A DNA stretch of 64,000 nucleotides from Rhodopirellula sp. SM50 (GTDB lineage Bacteria > Planctomycetota > Planctomycetia > Pirellulales > Pirellulaceae). The stretch spans positions 179,673-243,672 of the forward strand of contig NZ_NTFY01000003.1 of NCBI RefSeq assembly GCF_002289565.1, read 5' to 3'. Positions 46,822-54,971 of this stretch are shown in pieces. Position 1 is the stretch's first letter; every line of letters starts with the position of its first letter. The translations under genes and the position numbers were made by a program. Below the pieces are notes generated by a model. That model worked only from the letters and a program-made list of their open reading frames with translations. It did no database searches and was not told the origin of the DNA.

Positions 46822-47067
46822 ATGCAACAGCGACTGGCGGCGGTCGACAACAGCGATCACTACTTTGCGATCGTCGAATCGCAAGGTGAACGACACCTCG
46901 TCGACCTCGGACCGACGACGTCTTACAAGATGGAACTTGCACCCGCAACTGAGATCACGGTTCGAGGCATTCCGGTCCGTGTTCAGCAGAACCAAGTCGT
47001 GATGGCGACCCGAGTTCGCGTTGGTGGCCAGACGATTCAGATCAACCAACAAACCTCGCTACGGTAA
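46822..47067 (+). CDS. Small hypothetical protein, possibly the C-terminal remnant of a larger one
   Basis: The protein is 81 aa from ATG 46822, which directly follows an in-frame TGA and has no ribosome binding site. The sequence is beta-rich (HYFAIVESQGERHLVDLGPT, ITVRGIPVRVQQNQVV), like the last domain of secreted planctomycete proteins rather than a free-standing protein. A strong terminator follows 28 bases after the stop, so the DNA is or was the end of a transcription unit. Either a small protein or a 5'-deleted gene. Confidence 0.45.
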   Translation: MQQRLAAVDNSDHYFAIVESQGERHLVDLGPTTSYKMELAPATEITVRGIPVRVQQNQVVMATRVRVGGQTIQINQQTSLR

Positions 47068-47094
47068 CTTGTCACCTGACAACTGAGGCAACGT

Positions 47095-47130
47095 CAGCCG
47101 GGGCATTGCAATTCCCCGGCTGATTTTTTG
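47095..47130 (+). terminator. Rho-independent terminator
   Basis: CAGCCGGGG-(10 bases)-CCCCGGCTG followed by ATTTTTTGG. It has a perfect 9-bp GC-rich stem and a T6 run, the clearest intrinsic terminator in the window. It ends the DUF1559-lipoprotein region, and its stem could also serve the minus-strand gene that stops at 47223. Confidence 0.85.
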
Positions 47131-47222
47131 GCTGCTGCCGGAAACGAACCGTTCGTCCGGCAAACCAAGACGCTCAGCCTGGCGAGCATCTTCGCAACGT
47201 CCGCAGCTCACTTTCCCAGTGG

Positions 47223-47717
47223 CTACAAAACGTTGCCGGCACCGGGAGTGTACGACTCCGCGTCGATGCTTTCTGTTTTGATGCTGCCTGCTTCCAAGTT
47301 GCCATGGATTTCTACTTGAGCATCAAAGTCGACGATCGGTGCACTGACGGAGATTGCATCGGCACTGATTTCGATCGCGGCGAAATTGATGGTCAAGATC
47401 CCATCAGAGAAATCAAAGACCTGTTCAAAGGCGGTGACGCGCTCGGAGATCGCTTCGGTTTCGCTGATCTGCATCTCGATCGCGCTGCCCTGGTCGGTCA
47501 ATTGTTGTTGCAGCGAATTGATCTGTGATTGCTGCTGTGCGACCAGCGCGGCCAAGGCGGCAACTTGTTGTTCCAGCGACGGTGCCGGGGGGATCGTGGT
47601 TGTCGTCGTGCTGAACGTCTTCGTAGTCGTCTTGAGCAACGACGTCGGTTCGGCGGAGATCACTGGGGTGGTGACGAATGCCAACAGCAGCAACGCAAGG
47701 GCTCGATGACGTTTCAT
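47223..47717 (-). CDS. Secreted coiled-coil hypothetical protein
   Basis: The protein is 164 aa from ATG 47717 (the frame is open further upstream, but this start gives a clean signal peptide, MKRHRALALLLLAFV... cut near ISAEP). A Thr-rich segment (TTTKTFSTTTTTIPP) is followed by a coiled coil (about 45-75: EQQVAALAALVAQQQSQI), then a regular beta-like segment (FDFSDGILTINFAAIEI...) ending in ESYTPGAGNVL. Coiled coil plus short beta-strand repeats is typical of trimeric surface fibres, but I do not recognise a family. It stands alone on the minus strand. Confidence 0.65.
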   Translation of the reverse strand: MKRHRALALLLLAFVTTPVISAEPTSLLKTTTKTFSTTTTTIPPAPSLEQQVAALAALVAQQQSQINSLQQQLTDQGSAIEMQISETEAISERVTAFEQVFDFSDGILTINFAAIEISADAISVSAPIVDFDAQVEIHGNLEAGSIKTESIDAESYTPGAGNVL

Positions 47718-47870
47718 GGGATTTGATTTAATCGATTGGAGACGATGGCGGAAACACGCTAGTGATCTGCCAAGCGAGGTTGGCAGGCGATTGTTACCAG
47801 GAAATCGGGTAAAATTCGACATCTGAGGCTAGAAGCCTGTCCCACGTACTTGCCGACAAGGCGTTGTTTC

Positions 47871-48836
47871 ATGTCGTTTCTATTCCGCGTCTTGCTCGTG
47901 CTCGCACCGATCTTGCTTCCGCTGCGAAGTAGCATTTCACAGGAATCGGCGCCGACAACCACCCCGCTGCATCGAATCATCCCCCAGACGCCTGCGGAGC
48001 TCCGCGAACTTTTACGTTACACCGGAACGCCTCTGCCGATCGTTAGCGCCCACCGCGGTGGCGCCGGGCCGGGCTATCCGGAAAACTGCATCCCCACGTT
48101 TGAGCACACGCTCGCGGAAACGTTTTCGATGCTGGAGATCGATCCCCGGATGACCAAAGACGGCCACGTCGTTCTGCATCACGATGCGACACTCGATCGA
48201 ACGACCACCGGAACCGGGAAACTGGCCGACAAGACGCTGGCCGAACTGAAGCAGTTACGACTCAAGGACAGCGAAGGAAAGGTGACCGACTATCAAATCC
48301 CGACGCTCGATGAGGCGTTGCGTTGGGCGAAGGGCAAGACGATCTTGGTCTTGGATCAAAAAGACGTGCCGCTGGAAACTCGCGCCGGCAAAATCAGCCA
48401 ACACAAGGCGGAAGCTTACGCGATGATGATCGTCGGAAGTTTCAAGGATGTCGTCGCCTGCCACCGGATGAACCGCGACATCATGATGGAGGTGATGATT
48501 CCCAGTCATGCCAAAGTCCAAGCGTTCGATGCCATCGGCGTTCCTTGGCAAAACGTGATCGCGTTTCTCGGTCACGTCCCACCGACAGACGATTCGCTTT
48601 ACGACGCGGTCCATCAGAAAGGAGCGTCCACCATGATCGGGACCTCGCGTAACCTGGACCGCGTGTTTCACCAACGCGTCCGCGACGACGCCGATTCGCT
48701 CCGCCGCGACTATCAAATGATGCTGGGCCGCGGTGCGGATGTCATCGAGACCGATCTGCCACGCGAGGTCGGGTGTTTGCTGTATGCACCGCGGTCGAAA
48801 TCAACGCTGGGGCATCGCTTGTTGCGAGTCGAGTAG
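47871..48836 (+). CDS. Glycerophosphodiester phosphodiesterase family protein
   Basis: Start at ATG 47871, giving a signal peptide (FLFRVLLVLAPILLPL); TTG 47850 is in frame but unlikely. The protein is 321 aa. The GDPD signature is complete: VSAHRGGAGPGYPENCIPTF (His-Arg and the metal-binding Glu), SMLEIDPRMTKDGHVVLHHD (Glu, Asp and the second catalytic His) and LDRTTTGTGKLADKTL. The C-terminal half is shorter than in E. coli GlpQ. It would hydrolyse glycerophosphodiesters to glycerol-3-phosphate and an alcohol outside the cytoplasm. It stands alone; the next gene starts about 260 bases later. Confidence 0.92.
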   Translation: MSFLFRVLLVLAPILLPLRSSISQESAPTTTPLHRIIPQTPAELRELLRYTGTPLPIVSAHRGGAGPGYPENCIPTFEHTLAETFSMLEIDPRMTKDGHVVLHHDATLDRTTTGTGKLADKTLAELKQLRLKDSEGKVTDYQIPTLDEALRWAKGKTILVLDQKDVPLETRAGKISQHKAEAYAMMIVGSFKDVVACHRMNRDIMMEVMIPSHAKVQAFDAIGVPWQNVIAFLGHVPPTDDSLYDAVHQKGASTMIGTSRNLDRVFHQRVRDDADSLRRDYQMMLGRGADVIETDLPREVGCLLYAPRSKSTLGHRLLRVE

Positions 48837-48960
48837 GGGGCGCGACGGTTGCGGAGAGGGGGCAGAAAAAGAGGCGGGGCAGAAAAAGGGTGTCTGGGAT
48901 GGGTGACAAGAAAATGCGAGAGGCGGGGGAGGGGGGCGTGAGGCGGCCAGGAACGGTCGG
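48837..48960. repeat. G-rich purine tract
   Basis: About 120 bases in which the plus strand is almost only G and A, with many G3-G6 runs (GGGGGC, AGAGGGGGCAG, GGCGGGGCAG, GCGGGGGAGGGGGGCG) and two GGGCAGAAAAAG units. Such tracts can form G-quadruplex or triplex structures. It lies between the glycerophosphodiesterase and the potassium channel gene. Confidence 0.6.
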
Positions 48961-49095
48961 AGCAGCGACTTCCCCTGGAGCGGTTTAACGTAGACTTGGC
49001 GGGCATTGACCGAAACAATCCTTGACGCGGACGTATGAGCCGACGACGCTCGGTTGCATCACTTCGTCCCTAGACGCGAACACGCACGGCGTTTC

Positions 49096-50160
49096 ATGAA
49101 TGGGTCCACTTCGATCAACAAGATGCGTCTGGGCATGGCCGTTCTGGCCGGCACGTGTCTGATTGCGGTCACGGGCTATGTGATCGCCGGCTGGTCGCTG
49201 CTCGACGCGGTCTACATGGTGGCGATTACCATTTTTGGTGTCGGCTATGGCGAAGTGCGACCGGTCGTTGATCCCGGGCTAAAACTGTTTACCCTGACGG
49301 TGGTCGTCACCGGGTGCAGCAGCGGCATTTATGTCCTCGGTGGATTTGTGCAAATGATCGCCGAGGGAGAGATCCAGCGTGCTTTGGGAGCCAGACGAAT
49401 GAGCCGTGGTATCGAACAAACCCAGGGTCACGCCATCATCTGCGGATACGGACGCGTCGGTCGCAGCCTGGTCGCCGAATTACGGCAGGCCGGCATCGAT
49501 CTGGTCGTCGTCGACCGGGATTCGGACCGATTGGCGGAGGCCGAACGTGACGGAATCCTCGTGGTCTCCGGCGATGCGTCCGAAGAAGAGATCCTGCGCC
49601 GCGCCGGGATCGATCGTGCCACCGTGCTCGCATCGGTTCTGCCGGGAGATGCGGAAAACGTGTTCGTCACGCTGACGGCCCGTGAATTGAACGAAACCAT
49701 CCAAATCATCGCGCGTGGCGAGTCCGAAGCGACCGAGCGGAAACTGATCCGCAGCGGAGCGAATCGGGTCGTGCTGCCGACGATGATCGGGGCTTCTAAA
49801 ATCGCCCAGCTGATCGCCTGCCCGACGGTCGAGACCCTGGTCACCGATGCCAAGGCGTTTTCGCGTATGAATCAGGACCTGGAAGCATTCGGATTGGGAA
49901 TGATGGAAATCCCGATCGGGGCTCAATCGGCGTTGGTCGGTTGCACGATCAAGGACATCGAGCTGACCGGTGACGGCGGCAACGTCGTGGTCGCCATCAA
50001 CTGCGCCCAGGGTGAGGTCGTTCGCAATCCGAAAATGGAAGATGTCGTCAACGCGGGCGACCGGCTGATCGTCCTGTCCCACAAGGAAGACCTGCCCGCC
50101 GTGACGCGCCGTGCCGCTCAGAAATCCGAGCAGATGTCGTATCGCGGAACGCGCTACTAA
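49096..50160 (+). CDS. Two-transmembrane potassium channel with RCK (TrkA-N/TrkA-C) domains
   Basis: Start at ATG 49096 (354 aa); TTG 49054 is in frame but adds a charged leader without support. Membrane helices at about 11-31 and 61-88 flank a pore loop with the filter GVGYGE (residues 48-53), a variant of the TVGYG/TVGFG filter. A TrkA-N (RCK) domain follows with HAIICGYGRVGRSL (about 112-125), the nucleotide-binding glycine motif, and VVDRDSDRLAEAE. A TrkA-C domain covers about 265-345 (ALVGCTIKDIELTGDGGNVVV). It resembles MthK-type channels. The call is firm; gating ligand and physiological role are not known. Confidence 0.93.
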   Translation: MNGSTSINKMRLGMAVLAGTCLIAVTGYVIAGWSLLDAVYMVAITIFGVGYGEVRPVVDPGLKLFTLTVVVTGCSSGIYVLGGFVQMIAEGEIQRALGARRMSRGIEQTQGHAIICGYGRVGRSLVAELRQAGIDLVVVDRDSDRLAEAERDGILVVSGDASEEEILRRAGIDRATVLASVLPGDAENVFVTLTARELNETIQIIARGESEATERKLIRSGANRVVLPTMIGASKIAQLIACPTVETLVTDAKAFSRMNQDLEAFGLGMMEIPIGAQSALVGCTIKDIELTGDGGNVVVAINCAQGEVVRNPKMEDVVNAGDRLIVLSHKEDLPAVTRRAAQKSEQMSYRGTRY

Positions 50161-50161
50161 A

Positions 50162-50298
50162 AAGTGGGGTAAGCTTCCAGCTTGCCAGTTCCGGAAACGC
50201 GGCGAGCTTTCAGCTCGCCGGATGGCAAGCTGGAAGCTTACCCCACTTGGCAAGCTGGAAGCTTACCCCACTTGGCGAGCTGGAATCTTGACCCACTT
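50162..50298. repeat. 25-bp repeat: one inverted and three tandem copies
   Basis: The 25-base unit GGCAAGCTGGAAGCTTACCCCACTT (described in part to keep it short: GGCAAGCTGGAAG then CTTACCCCACTT) occurs perfectly at 50224-50248 and 50249-50273, imperfectly at 50274-50298, and inverted at 50162-50186. A further palindrome GGCGAGCT-ttc-AGCTCGCC is at 50201-50219. The block can fold into a long hairpin just after the channel gene and may act as a transcription end or be a REP-like element. Confidence 0.9.
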
Positions 50299-50341
50299 TT
50301 TGGGCTACAATCTGGGCTGCTTTCATCCTTTGGAGACAGTT

Positions 50342-51523
50342 ATGGATCGTCGTCAGTTTGCCGCAATCTCTGCCGGGCTCGTTGCCGGGGCACATGCATC
50401 GGGCCAGTCAGAATCAAATTCGTTTCCGGTCGCAGTGATCGGGCACACCGGCCGCGGGGATTACGGGCATGGCCTGGACACCGTTTGGAAACGCATTCCC
50501 GGAGCGTCGATCGTCGCGATCGCCGATACGAATCCGACGGGGCGACGAAAGGAACTCCAAAAGCTCGGACTCGGTGATGACGCCGGCTACGCCGACTATC
50601 GCGAGATGCTTGCCAAGACGACTCCATGGATCGTTGCCGTTTGCCCACGTCATGTCGACCAACACCGCGACATGGTCTTGGCGGCGATCGAATCGGGTGC
50701 GAAAGGCATCTACGTCGAAAAACCGTTTGTTCGAACGCCACGTGAAGCCGACCAGGTCTTGGCGGCCTGCGCCGAGCACGGCGCGAAGGTGGCTGTCGCG
50801 CATCGCAACCGATACCACCCGGTCATGAAGGTCATCGCGGATTTGATCGACGAAAAACGCATCGGCCGCGTGCTTGAAATCCGTGGCCGGGGCAAGGGGG
50901 ACCGTCGTGGCGGAGGCGAAGATCTGTGGGTGCTTGGATCACACGTGCTGAACATGATCACCGTCCTGGCCGGCAAACCACAAAGCTGCTCCGCGGTGTT
51001 GATGCAGGACGGACGTCCGGCAACCCGACAGGACGTCCGCAAAGGTGCAGAGGGCTTGGGACCGCTGGCCGGTGACGAACTGCACGCCAGGTTCCTGTTT
51101 GACGGAGGCCTGACCGCGTTTTTCGATTCGGTGGCCAACGACGGAACCGCGAACCACGGGTTTGGTTTGCAAATCATCGGCAGCGAAGGAACGATCGTGA
51201 TCCAAGCCGATCGCAATCCACTGGCGTATTTGATCCCTGGCAACCCCTTTAAACGTCGCGATGCGGGATCAGGCTGGCTGCCGATCACCAGCGGCGGCGT
51301 CGACGTCGCCGAGCCGAACCCTGATTTGATCCATCGGGTTCAACATCATGACGTCGCCGCGACGGATCTCGTTCAGGCGATCCGGGAGAACCGCGAACCC
51401 CTGTGCGGTGCCGCCGAAGCAACCCTGACCGTCGAGATGATTTGTGGCGTCTTCGAATCACATCGCCAGGGTGGCGCCGCGGTCCAATTCCCCCTTTCCC
51501 AACGAGACCATCCGTTGGCCTGA
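50342..51523 (+). CDS. Gfo/Idh/MocA family oxidoreductase
   Basis: Start at ATG 50342, preceded by TTTGGAGACAG; the frame is open upstream through the repeat block but has no coding character there. The protein is 393 aa. A twin-arginine-like leader (MDRRQFAAISAGLVAGAH) is followed by a Rossmann start (FPVAVIGHTGRGDYGHG), the EKPFVRTPREAD loop with the Lys typical of the family, and the C-terminal substrate domain. It would oxidise or reduce a sugar or cyclitol with a bound NAD(P). Planctomycetes have many exported members of this family. The substrate is unknown. Confidence 0.92.
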   Translation: MDRRQFAAISAGLVAGAHASGQSESNSFPVAVIGHTGRGDYGHGLDTVWKRIPGASIVAIADTNPTGRRKELQKLGLGDDAGYADYREMLAKTTPWIVAVCPRHVDQHRDMVLAAIESGAKGIYVEKPFVRTPREADQVLAACAEHGAKVAVAHRNRYHPVMKVIADLIDEKRIGRVLEIRGRGKGDRRGGGEDLWVLGSHVLNMITVLAGKPQSCSAVLMQDGRPATRQDVRKGAEGLGPLAGDELHARFLFDGGLTAFFDSVANDGTANHGFGLQIIGSEGTIVIQADRNPLAYLIPGNPFKRRDAGSGWLPITSGGVDVAEPNPDLIHRVQHHDVAATDLVQAIRENREPLCGAAEATLTVEMICGVFESHRQGGAAVQFPLSQRDHPLA

Positions 51524-51582
51524 TTGTTGCCCCGATCCGCGGGAACGGTCGACCACTTGCGAGCCCTCCCTCGATCATCGAC

Positions 51583-52836
51583 TCACGACGTTTTGTGGCT
51601 TTCGGCTACATCGACCTTCGCTTCTTCGACGTGGTAAAACCGTTTGCAATTGGTGCAAAACAGATACCAGGCGAAATGATAGGCCGCGTTCGCCTTGTGC
51701 CTTTTGGGAATCCGTTTTTCCAGCGCATGGCCACAGGCACGGCAGGGGTCGCCCGCTTTTTTCGGCTTGCCTGCAGACGGCAATCCGGTGCCGGACGTCG
51801 GCGACTCACCGGGCGTCGGCGACTGGACGGACGTCGGCGACTCACCGGGCGTCGGCGACTGGACGGGTGCAGCCGGGACGGGAGCGGCCTGGGCGGCGGG
51901 CTTCGCCTTTCGCTTGGTCCGTTTAAATTGATACCCTTCATCGACAGCCAGCGACATTGCCTGCCTTGCTGCGCCGGCCAATTGATCGCAACGGTCGTTG
52001 TCTTCGATCCCCGAATGCCCCTTGATCCAAATCACCTCGACGTCGTGTTTGAGGTATTGATCGAGAAACCGTTCCCAAAGATCCACCGATCGTGACTTCT
52101 TGCCTTTCCATTGCCTGGAAGCGTGGCGAAACAGAAGCCCGGTGTTGACCGAATCGACAACGTAACGTGAATCGCTGTGGAGTCGAACACGACAACGTCG
52201 TTTCAACGCCTCCAGCCCGACAACGGCCGCCATCAATTCCATTCGCTCCACGGTCGTTTGCTGAAACCCGCAACTGAGCTCTTTGTGGTGGTCGCCGAAT
52301 CGCAAGACGACGCCATAGCCGCCCTTGCCACCTTCCTTTTCTGCGCCACCGTCGGTGAAAATCGATACCCGCCCGACCGGGTCGCTGTCGCAATTCTCCG
52401 ACAAACAAATCAGTTCCAGCTCCGGTGACCGCGCGAACGAGTACAGCAATTGGCGACGAATCTCGATCTCATCCAATCCGCGTCCGACGTGAAATGGCAA
52501 CAAGGCCAAGGAGTGAAACCCACGCCGCAGGGTCTCCTCCAAGATCGACTTTGACAACCGCTTGAAATCCTCGGGGCGGAGTTCGCCTTGGGGATGAACG
52601 CGCGACGGTGCCAAGAAAATGGTCGCAGACCGGTCAGACGTCGGGGGCAGGACAAGCAGCTCGCCCGGCCGCAGGTCGCCGGCACGGAAAGACCGCTCGT
52701 ACGCGCCCGCCACATCGCTGAATGCCGCCGAACATCGACGCAACGCTGCGGTCGGCTCGCCGCCGACACAGTCGACATCGACGACCAATGCGTCCGTCGG
52801 CAATTGCGTCAATGCAGTGCTGGAAAATCGAAGCAT
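51583..52836 (-). CDS. RNase HI with degenerate DarG-like macro domain and C-terminal zinc ribbon
   Basis: The protein is 417 aa from ATG 52836. Residues 12-135 resemble the DarG/ALC1-type macro domain (TDALVVDVDCVGGEP, AYERSFRAGDLRPGELLVLP, ALLPFHVGRGLDEIE), but the ligand-binding Asn-Thr-Val-Asn and GxGLGG elements are altered. Residues 155-292 form a bacterial RNase HI with all five catalytic residues at the right spacing: D162, E200, D222, H274 and D284. A Pro-rich linker with repeats of SPTPGESPTSVQ (about 325-350) follows. A zinc ribbon C365-x2-C368 ... C394-x2-C397 closes the protein. It cuts RNA in RNA-DNA hybrids; the extra domains suggest a damage- or ADP-ribose-linked role (inferred). 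It is divergent from the next gene. Confidence 0.88.
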   Translation of the reverse strand: MLRFSSTALTQLPTDALVVDVDCVGGEPTAALRRCSAAFSDVAGAYERSFRAGDLRPGELLVLPPTSDRSATIFLAPSRVHPQGELRPEDFKRLSKSILEETLRRGFHSLALLPFHVGRGLDEIEIRRQLLYSFARSPELELICLSENCDSDPVGRVSIFTDGGAEKEGGKGGYGVVLRFGDHHKELSCGFQQTTVERMELMAAVVGLEALKRRCRVRLHSDSRYVVDSVNTGLLFRHASRQWKGKKSRSVDLWERFLDQYLKHDVEVIWIKGHSGIEDNDRCDQLAGAARQAMSLAVDEGYQFKRTKRKAKPAAQAAPVPAAPVQSPTPGESPTSVQSPTPGESPTSGTGLPSAGKPKKAGDPCRACGHALEKRIPKRHKANAAYHFAWYLFCTNCKRFYHVEEAKVDVAESHKTS

Positions 52837-52968
52837 CGGCAGAAGCGGTCTCGGGCGGCGCTGGGGCGTTTTAGAATAGGTTATTGTTCGTCGTCGGCGG
52901 AGCGATGTCTAGGCCGTCCGAAGTCTGGGGCCGGTTGTGTGGGGGGAAAACGAGCGAGAGGGAAAACG

Positions 52969-53646
52969 ATGAGCCGAGAAGGACGGGACGGCAATGCGAG
53001 AGGCAGGCAGAATGATCGAGAGCCAGTCTGGGTCTGGCCCGATGCACAGCAACGAAGGCGGCTGGGACTCGCCTTGCTCGGACTCAGCTTGCTGTTTGTG
53101 ATCGTCTACGGGGGCGCCGAATTCATCACATCGTTGCGAACCACGCGATATCCGGTGCATTTCTCGTTTGAATTGTCGCTTCCGTTTGTCCCCGAATTGA
53201 GCCTCGTCTATTCCTCCGTTTACTTCATGTTCGGCTTCATCGCACTGACGTTGCCGACGAAAGACCGCCTGGATCAGTTCGTTGCGCAAATGGTTCTGAT
53301 GACATTGATCGCCGGCGTGTGTTTTCTGATCTACCCGGCCGAGTTGGCTTTTGAGACACCCGAAGTGGTCGGTTGGGCGGCATTGCCGTTTCGATGGGCC
53401 GATCAAATCAACTTGACCTACAACTGCGCGCCTTCGTTGCACGTGGCTTACGCAAGCTTGTGCGCCGCGACGATGTGGCGTCGACGGCGCGTCTGGGGAA
53501 TGGTGTTTTGTACTTGGGCGATCGCCATCGCAGTCTCGGCTTGGCTGACGTACCAGCACCATCTGGTCGATTTGATAACCGGGGGTCTGTTGGGAGTGTG
53601 GATAGCCCGCCAAACGAGTCTCCACCGCATCCTCACCCGTCGGTAG
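52969..53646 (+). CDS. PAP2-superfamily membrane protein, Aur1 / inositolphosphotransferase-like
   Basis: Start at ATG 52969 (225 aa), preceded by GAGAGGGAAAAC; the frame is open far upstream over the divergent gene but without coding character. Six membrane segments are visible, with the conserved PAP2 C-terminal motifs in the Aur1-like form: CAPSLHVAYASL (catalytic His after Ser-Leu) and TYQHHLVDLITGG (His-His-x-x-Asp). Aur1 and relatives transfer a phospho-head group to a lipid alcohol rather than just cutting phosphate. It probably starts an operon with the GT4 and RmlD-like genes (92 bases to the next start) and makes or modifies a glycolipid. Confidence 0.85.
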   Translation: MSREGRDGNARGRQNDREPVWVWPDAQQRRRLGLALLGLSLLFVIVYGGAEFITSLRTTRYPVHFSFELSLPFVPELSLVYSSVYFMFGFIALTLPTKDRLDQFVAQMVLMTLIAGVCFLIYPAELAFETPEVVGWAALPFRWADQINLTYNCAPSLHVAYASLCAATMWRRRRVWGMVFCTWAIAIAVSAWLTYQHHLVDLITGGLLGVWIARQTSLHRILTRR

Positions 53647-53738
53647 ATTCGTTGCGATTGGTCGCCAGGCGGATGGGATCGGGGTATGCTGTAGCCCCCG
53701 GCAACCGCGGCAAATGAATCCCCCCGTCGTCCCGCACC

Positions 53739-54971
53739 ATGCATGTTTTATTTGTCCACCAAAACTTCCCCGCCCAATTCGGCCAAATCGCCAACCACTT
53801 GGTGCAAGAGCATGGTTGGCAATGCACGTTTGCATCACAGCACGGCGGTGAAATCGAGGGCATCGGCCGCGTGCTGTACGAACCACGCGGCGGTGCCCGT
53901 GCGGAGACAAATTTTTGCAGTCGCACCTTCGAGAACCAGATCTGGCATTCCACCGCGCTGTTCGACGCCCTGAGATCGCGTCCCGACGTCCAACCCGATT
54001 TGATCGTCGGACATAGCGGAATGGTTTCGACGCTGTACTTGCGCGAGTTGTACGATGTGCCGATCATCAACTATTTTGAGTTCTTCTATCGCACCCACGA
54101 CAGCGACATCGACTTCCGCGTCGACCTTCCTCCCTGTGACACCGCCACGCTGTTGCGAGCTCGTAGCCGCAACGCGATGCTGTTGCTGGACTTGGAAAAC
54201 TGCGATGCCGGTTATGCCCCCACCGCATTTCAGCAGTCTCAGTTGCCGGCGGAGTTCCGGCCCAAGATCCGCACGATCTTTGACGGGATCGACACGGATT
54301 TCTGGAAACCGGTCGGACGCCCCAGCCGTCGCGTCGCTGCGATCGACATCCCATCGGACCATCGGGTATTGACCTACGTCAGCCGGGGCATGGAATCGAT
54401 GCGTGGCTTCGACATCTTCATGCAAATCGCCGATCGAGTCTGTCGAGAACGTCAGGACGTGTCCGTGCTGGTGATCGGCGAAGACCGGATCGCTTATGGA
54501 GGCGATGCCCGATTCACCGAAGGGAAAACGTTTAAAGAGTGGTTCCTCAGCAAACATGCAATCGATCTCTCGCGGATCCACTTCGCCGGACGTGTCCGGC
54601 CCTCCGAGCTGGTCAACGTGTTTTCTCTGTCGGATGTTCATCTCTACCTGACCGTCCCGTTCACATTGAGCTGGTCGTTGCTGAACGCGATGAGCTGCGG
54701 CGCGCTGGCGATCGGCAGCGATACCGCTCCGGTGAGAGAGTTGATCGAAGACGGAAAGAACGGATGGTTGGTGGACTTTTTCCAGATCGACCAGTGGGTG
54801 GAGCGCGTCCTGCAGGCGCTCGATGACCCGGCCGCCTTCGAGTCACTGCGAACGTCGGCGCGGCAGACGATCTTGGATTCATACTCGCTGCCAAAGTGCC
54901 TGGACAAGATGCTGACGCTGTATCGTGAATTGGGAGTCGGCGTTGACGCGGATTCGAGTGCCGACCCATGA
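53739..54971 (+). CDS. Glycosyltransferase family 4 protein
   Basis: The protein is 410 aa from ATG 53739. GT-B fold: the N-terminal Rossmann start HVLFVHQNFPAQFGQIANHL, the hinge with TIFDGIDTDFWKPV, and the C-terminal donor-binding half with LTYVSRGMESMRGFDIFM and, near the end, MSCGALAIGSDTAPVRELIEDG, the E-x7-E region of GT4. It is a retaining, nucleotide-sugar-dependent, cytoplasmic enzyme. Its stop overlaps the start of the next gene by ATGA, so the two are translationally coupled. Sugar and acceptor are unknown; the context points to a glycolipid or exopolysaccharide. Confidence 0.92.
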   Translation: MHVLFVHQNFPAQFGQIANHLVQEHGWQCTFASQHGGEIEGIGRVLYEPRGGARAETNFCSRTFENQIWHSTALFDALRSRPDVQPDLIVGHSGMVSTLYLRELYDVPIINYFEFFYRTHDSDIDFRVDLPPCDTATLLRARSRNAMLLLDLENCDAGYAPTAFQQSQLPAEFRPKIRTIFDGIDTDFWKPVGRPSRRVAAIDIPSDHRVLTYVSRGMESMRGFDIFMQIADRVCRERQDVSVLVIGEDRIAYGGDARFTEGKTFKEWFLSKHAIDLSRIHFAGRVRPSELVNVFSLSDVHLYLTVPFTLSWSLLNAMSCGALAIGSDTAPVRELIEDGKNGWLVDFFQIDQWVERVLQALDDPAAFESLRTSARQTILDSYSLPKCLDKMLTLYRELGVGVDADSSADP

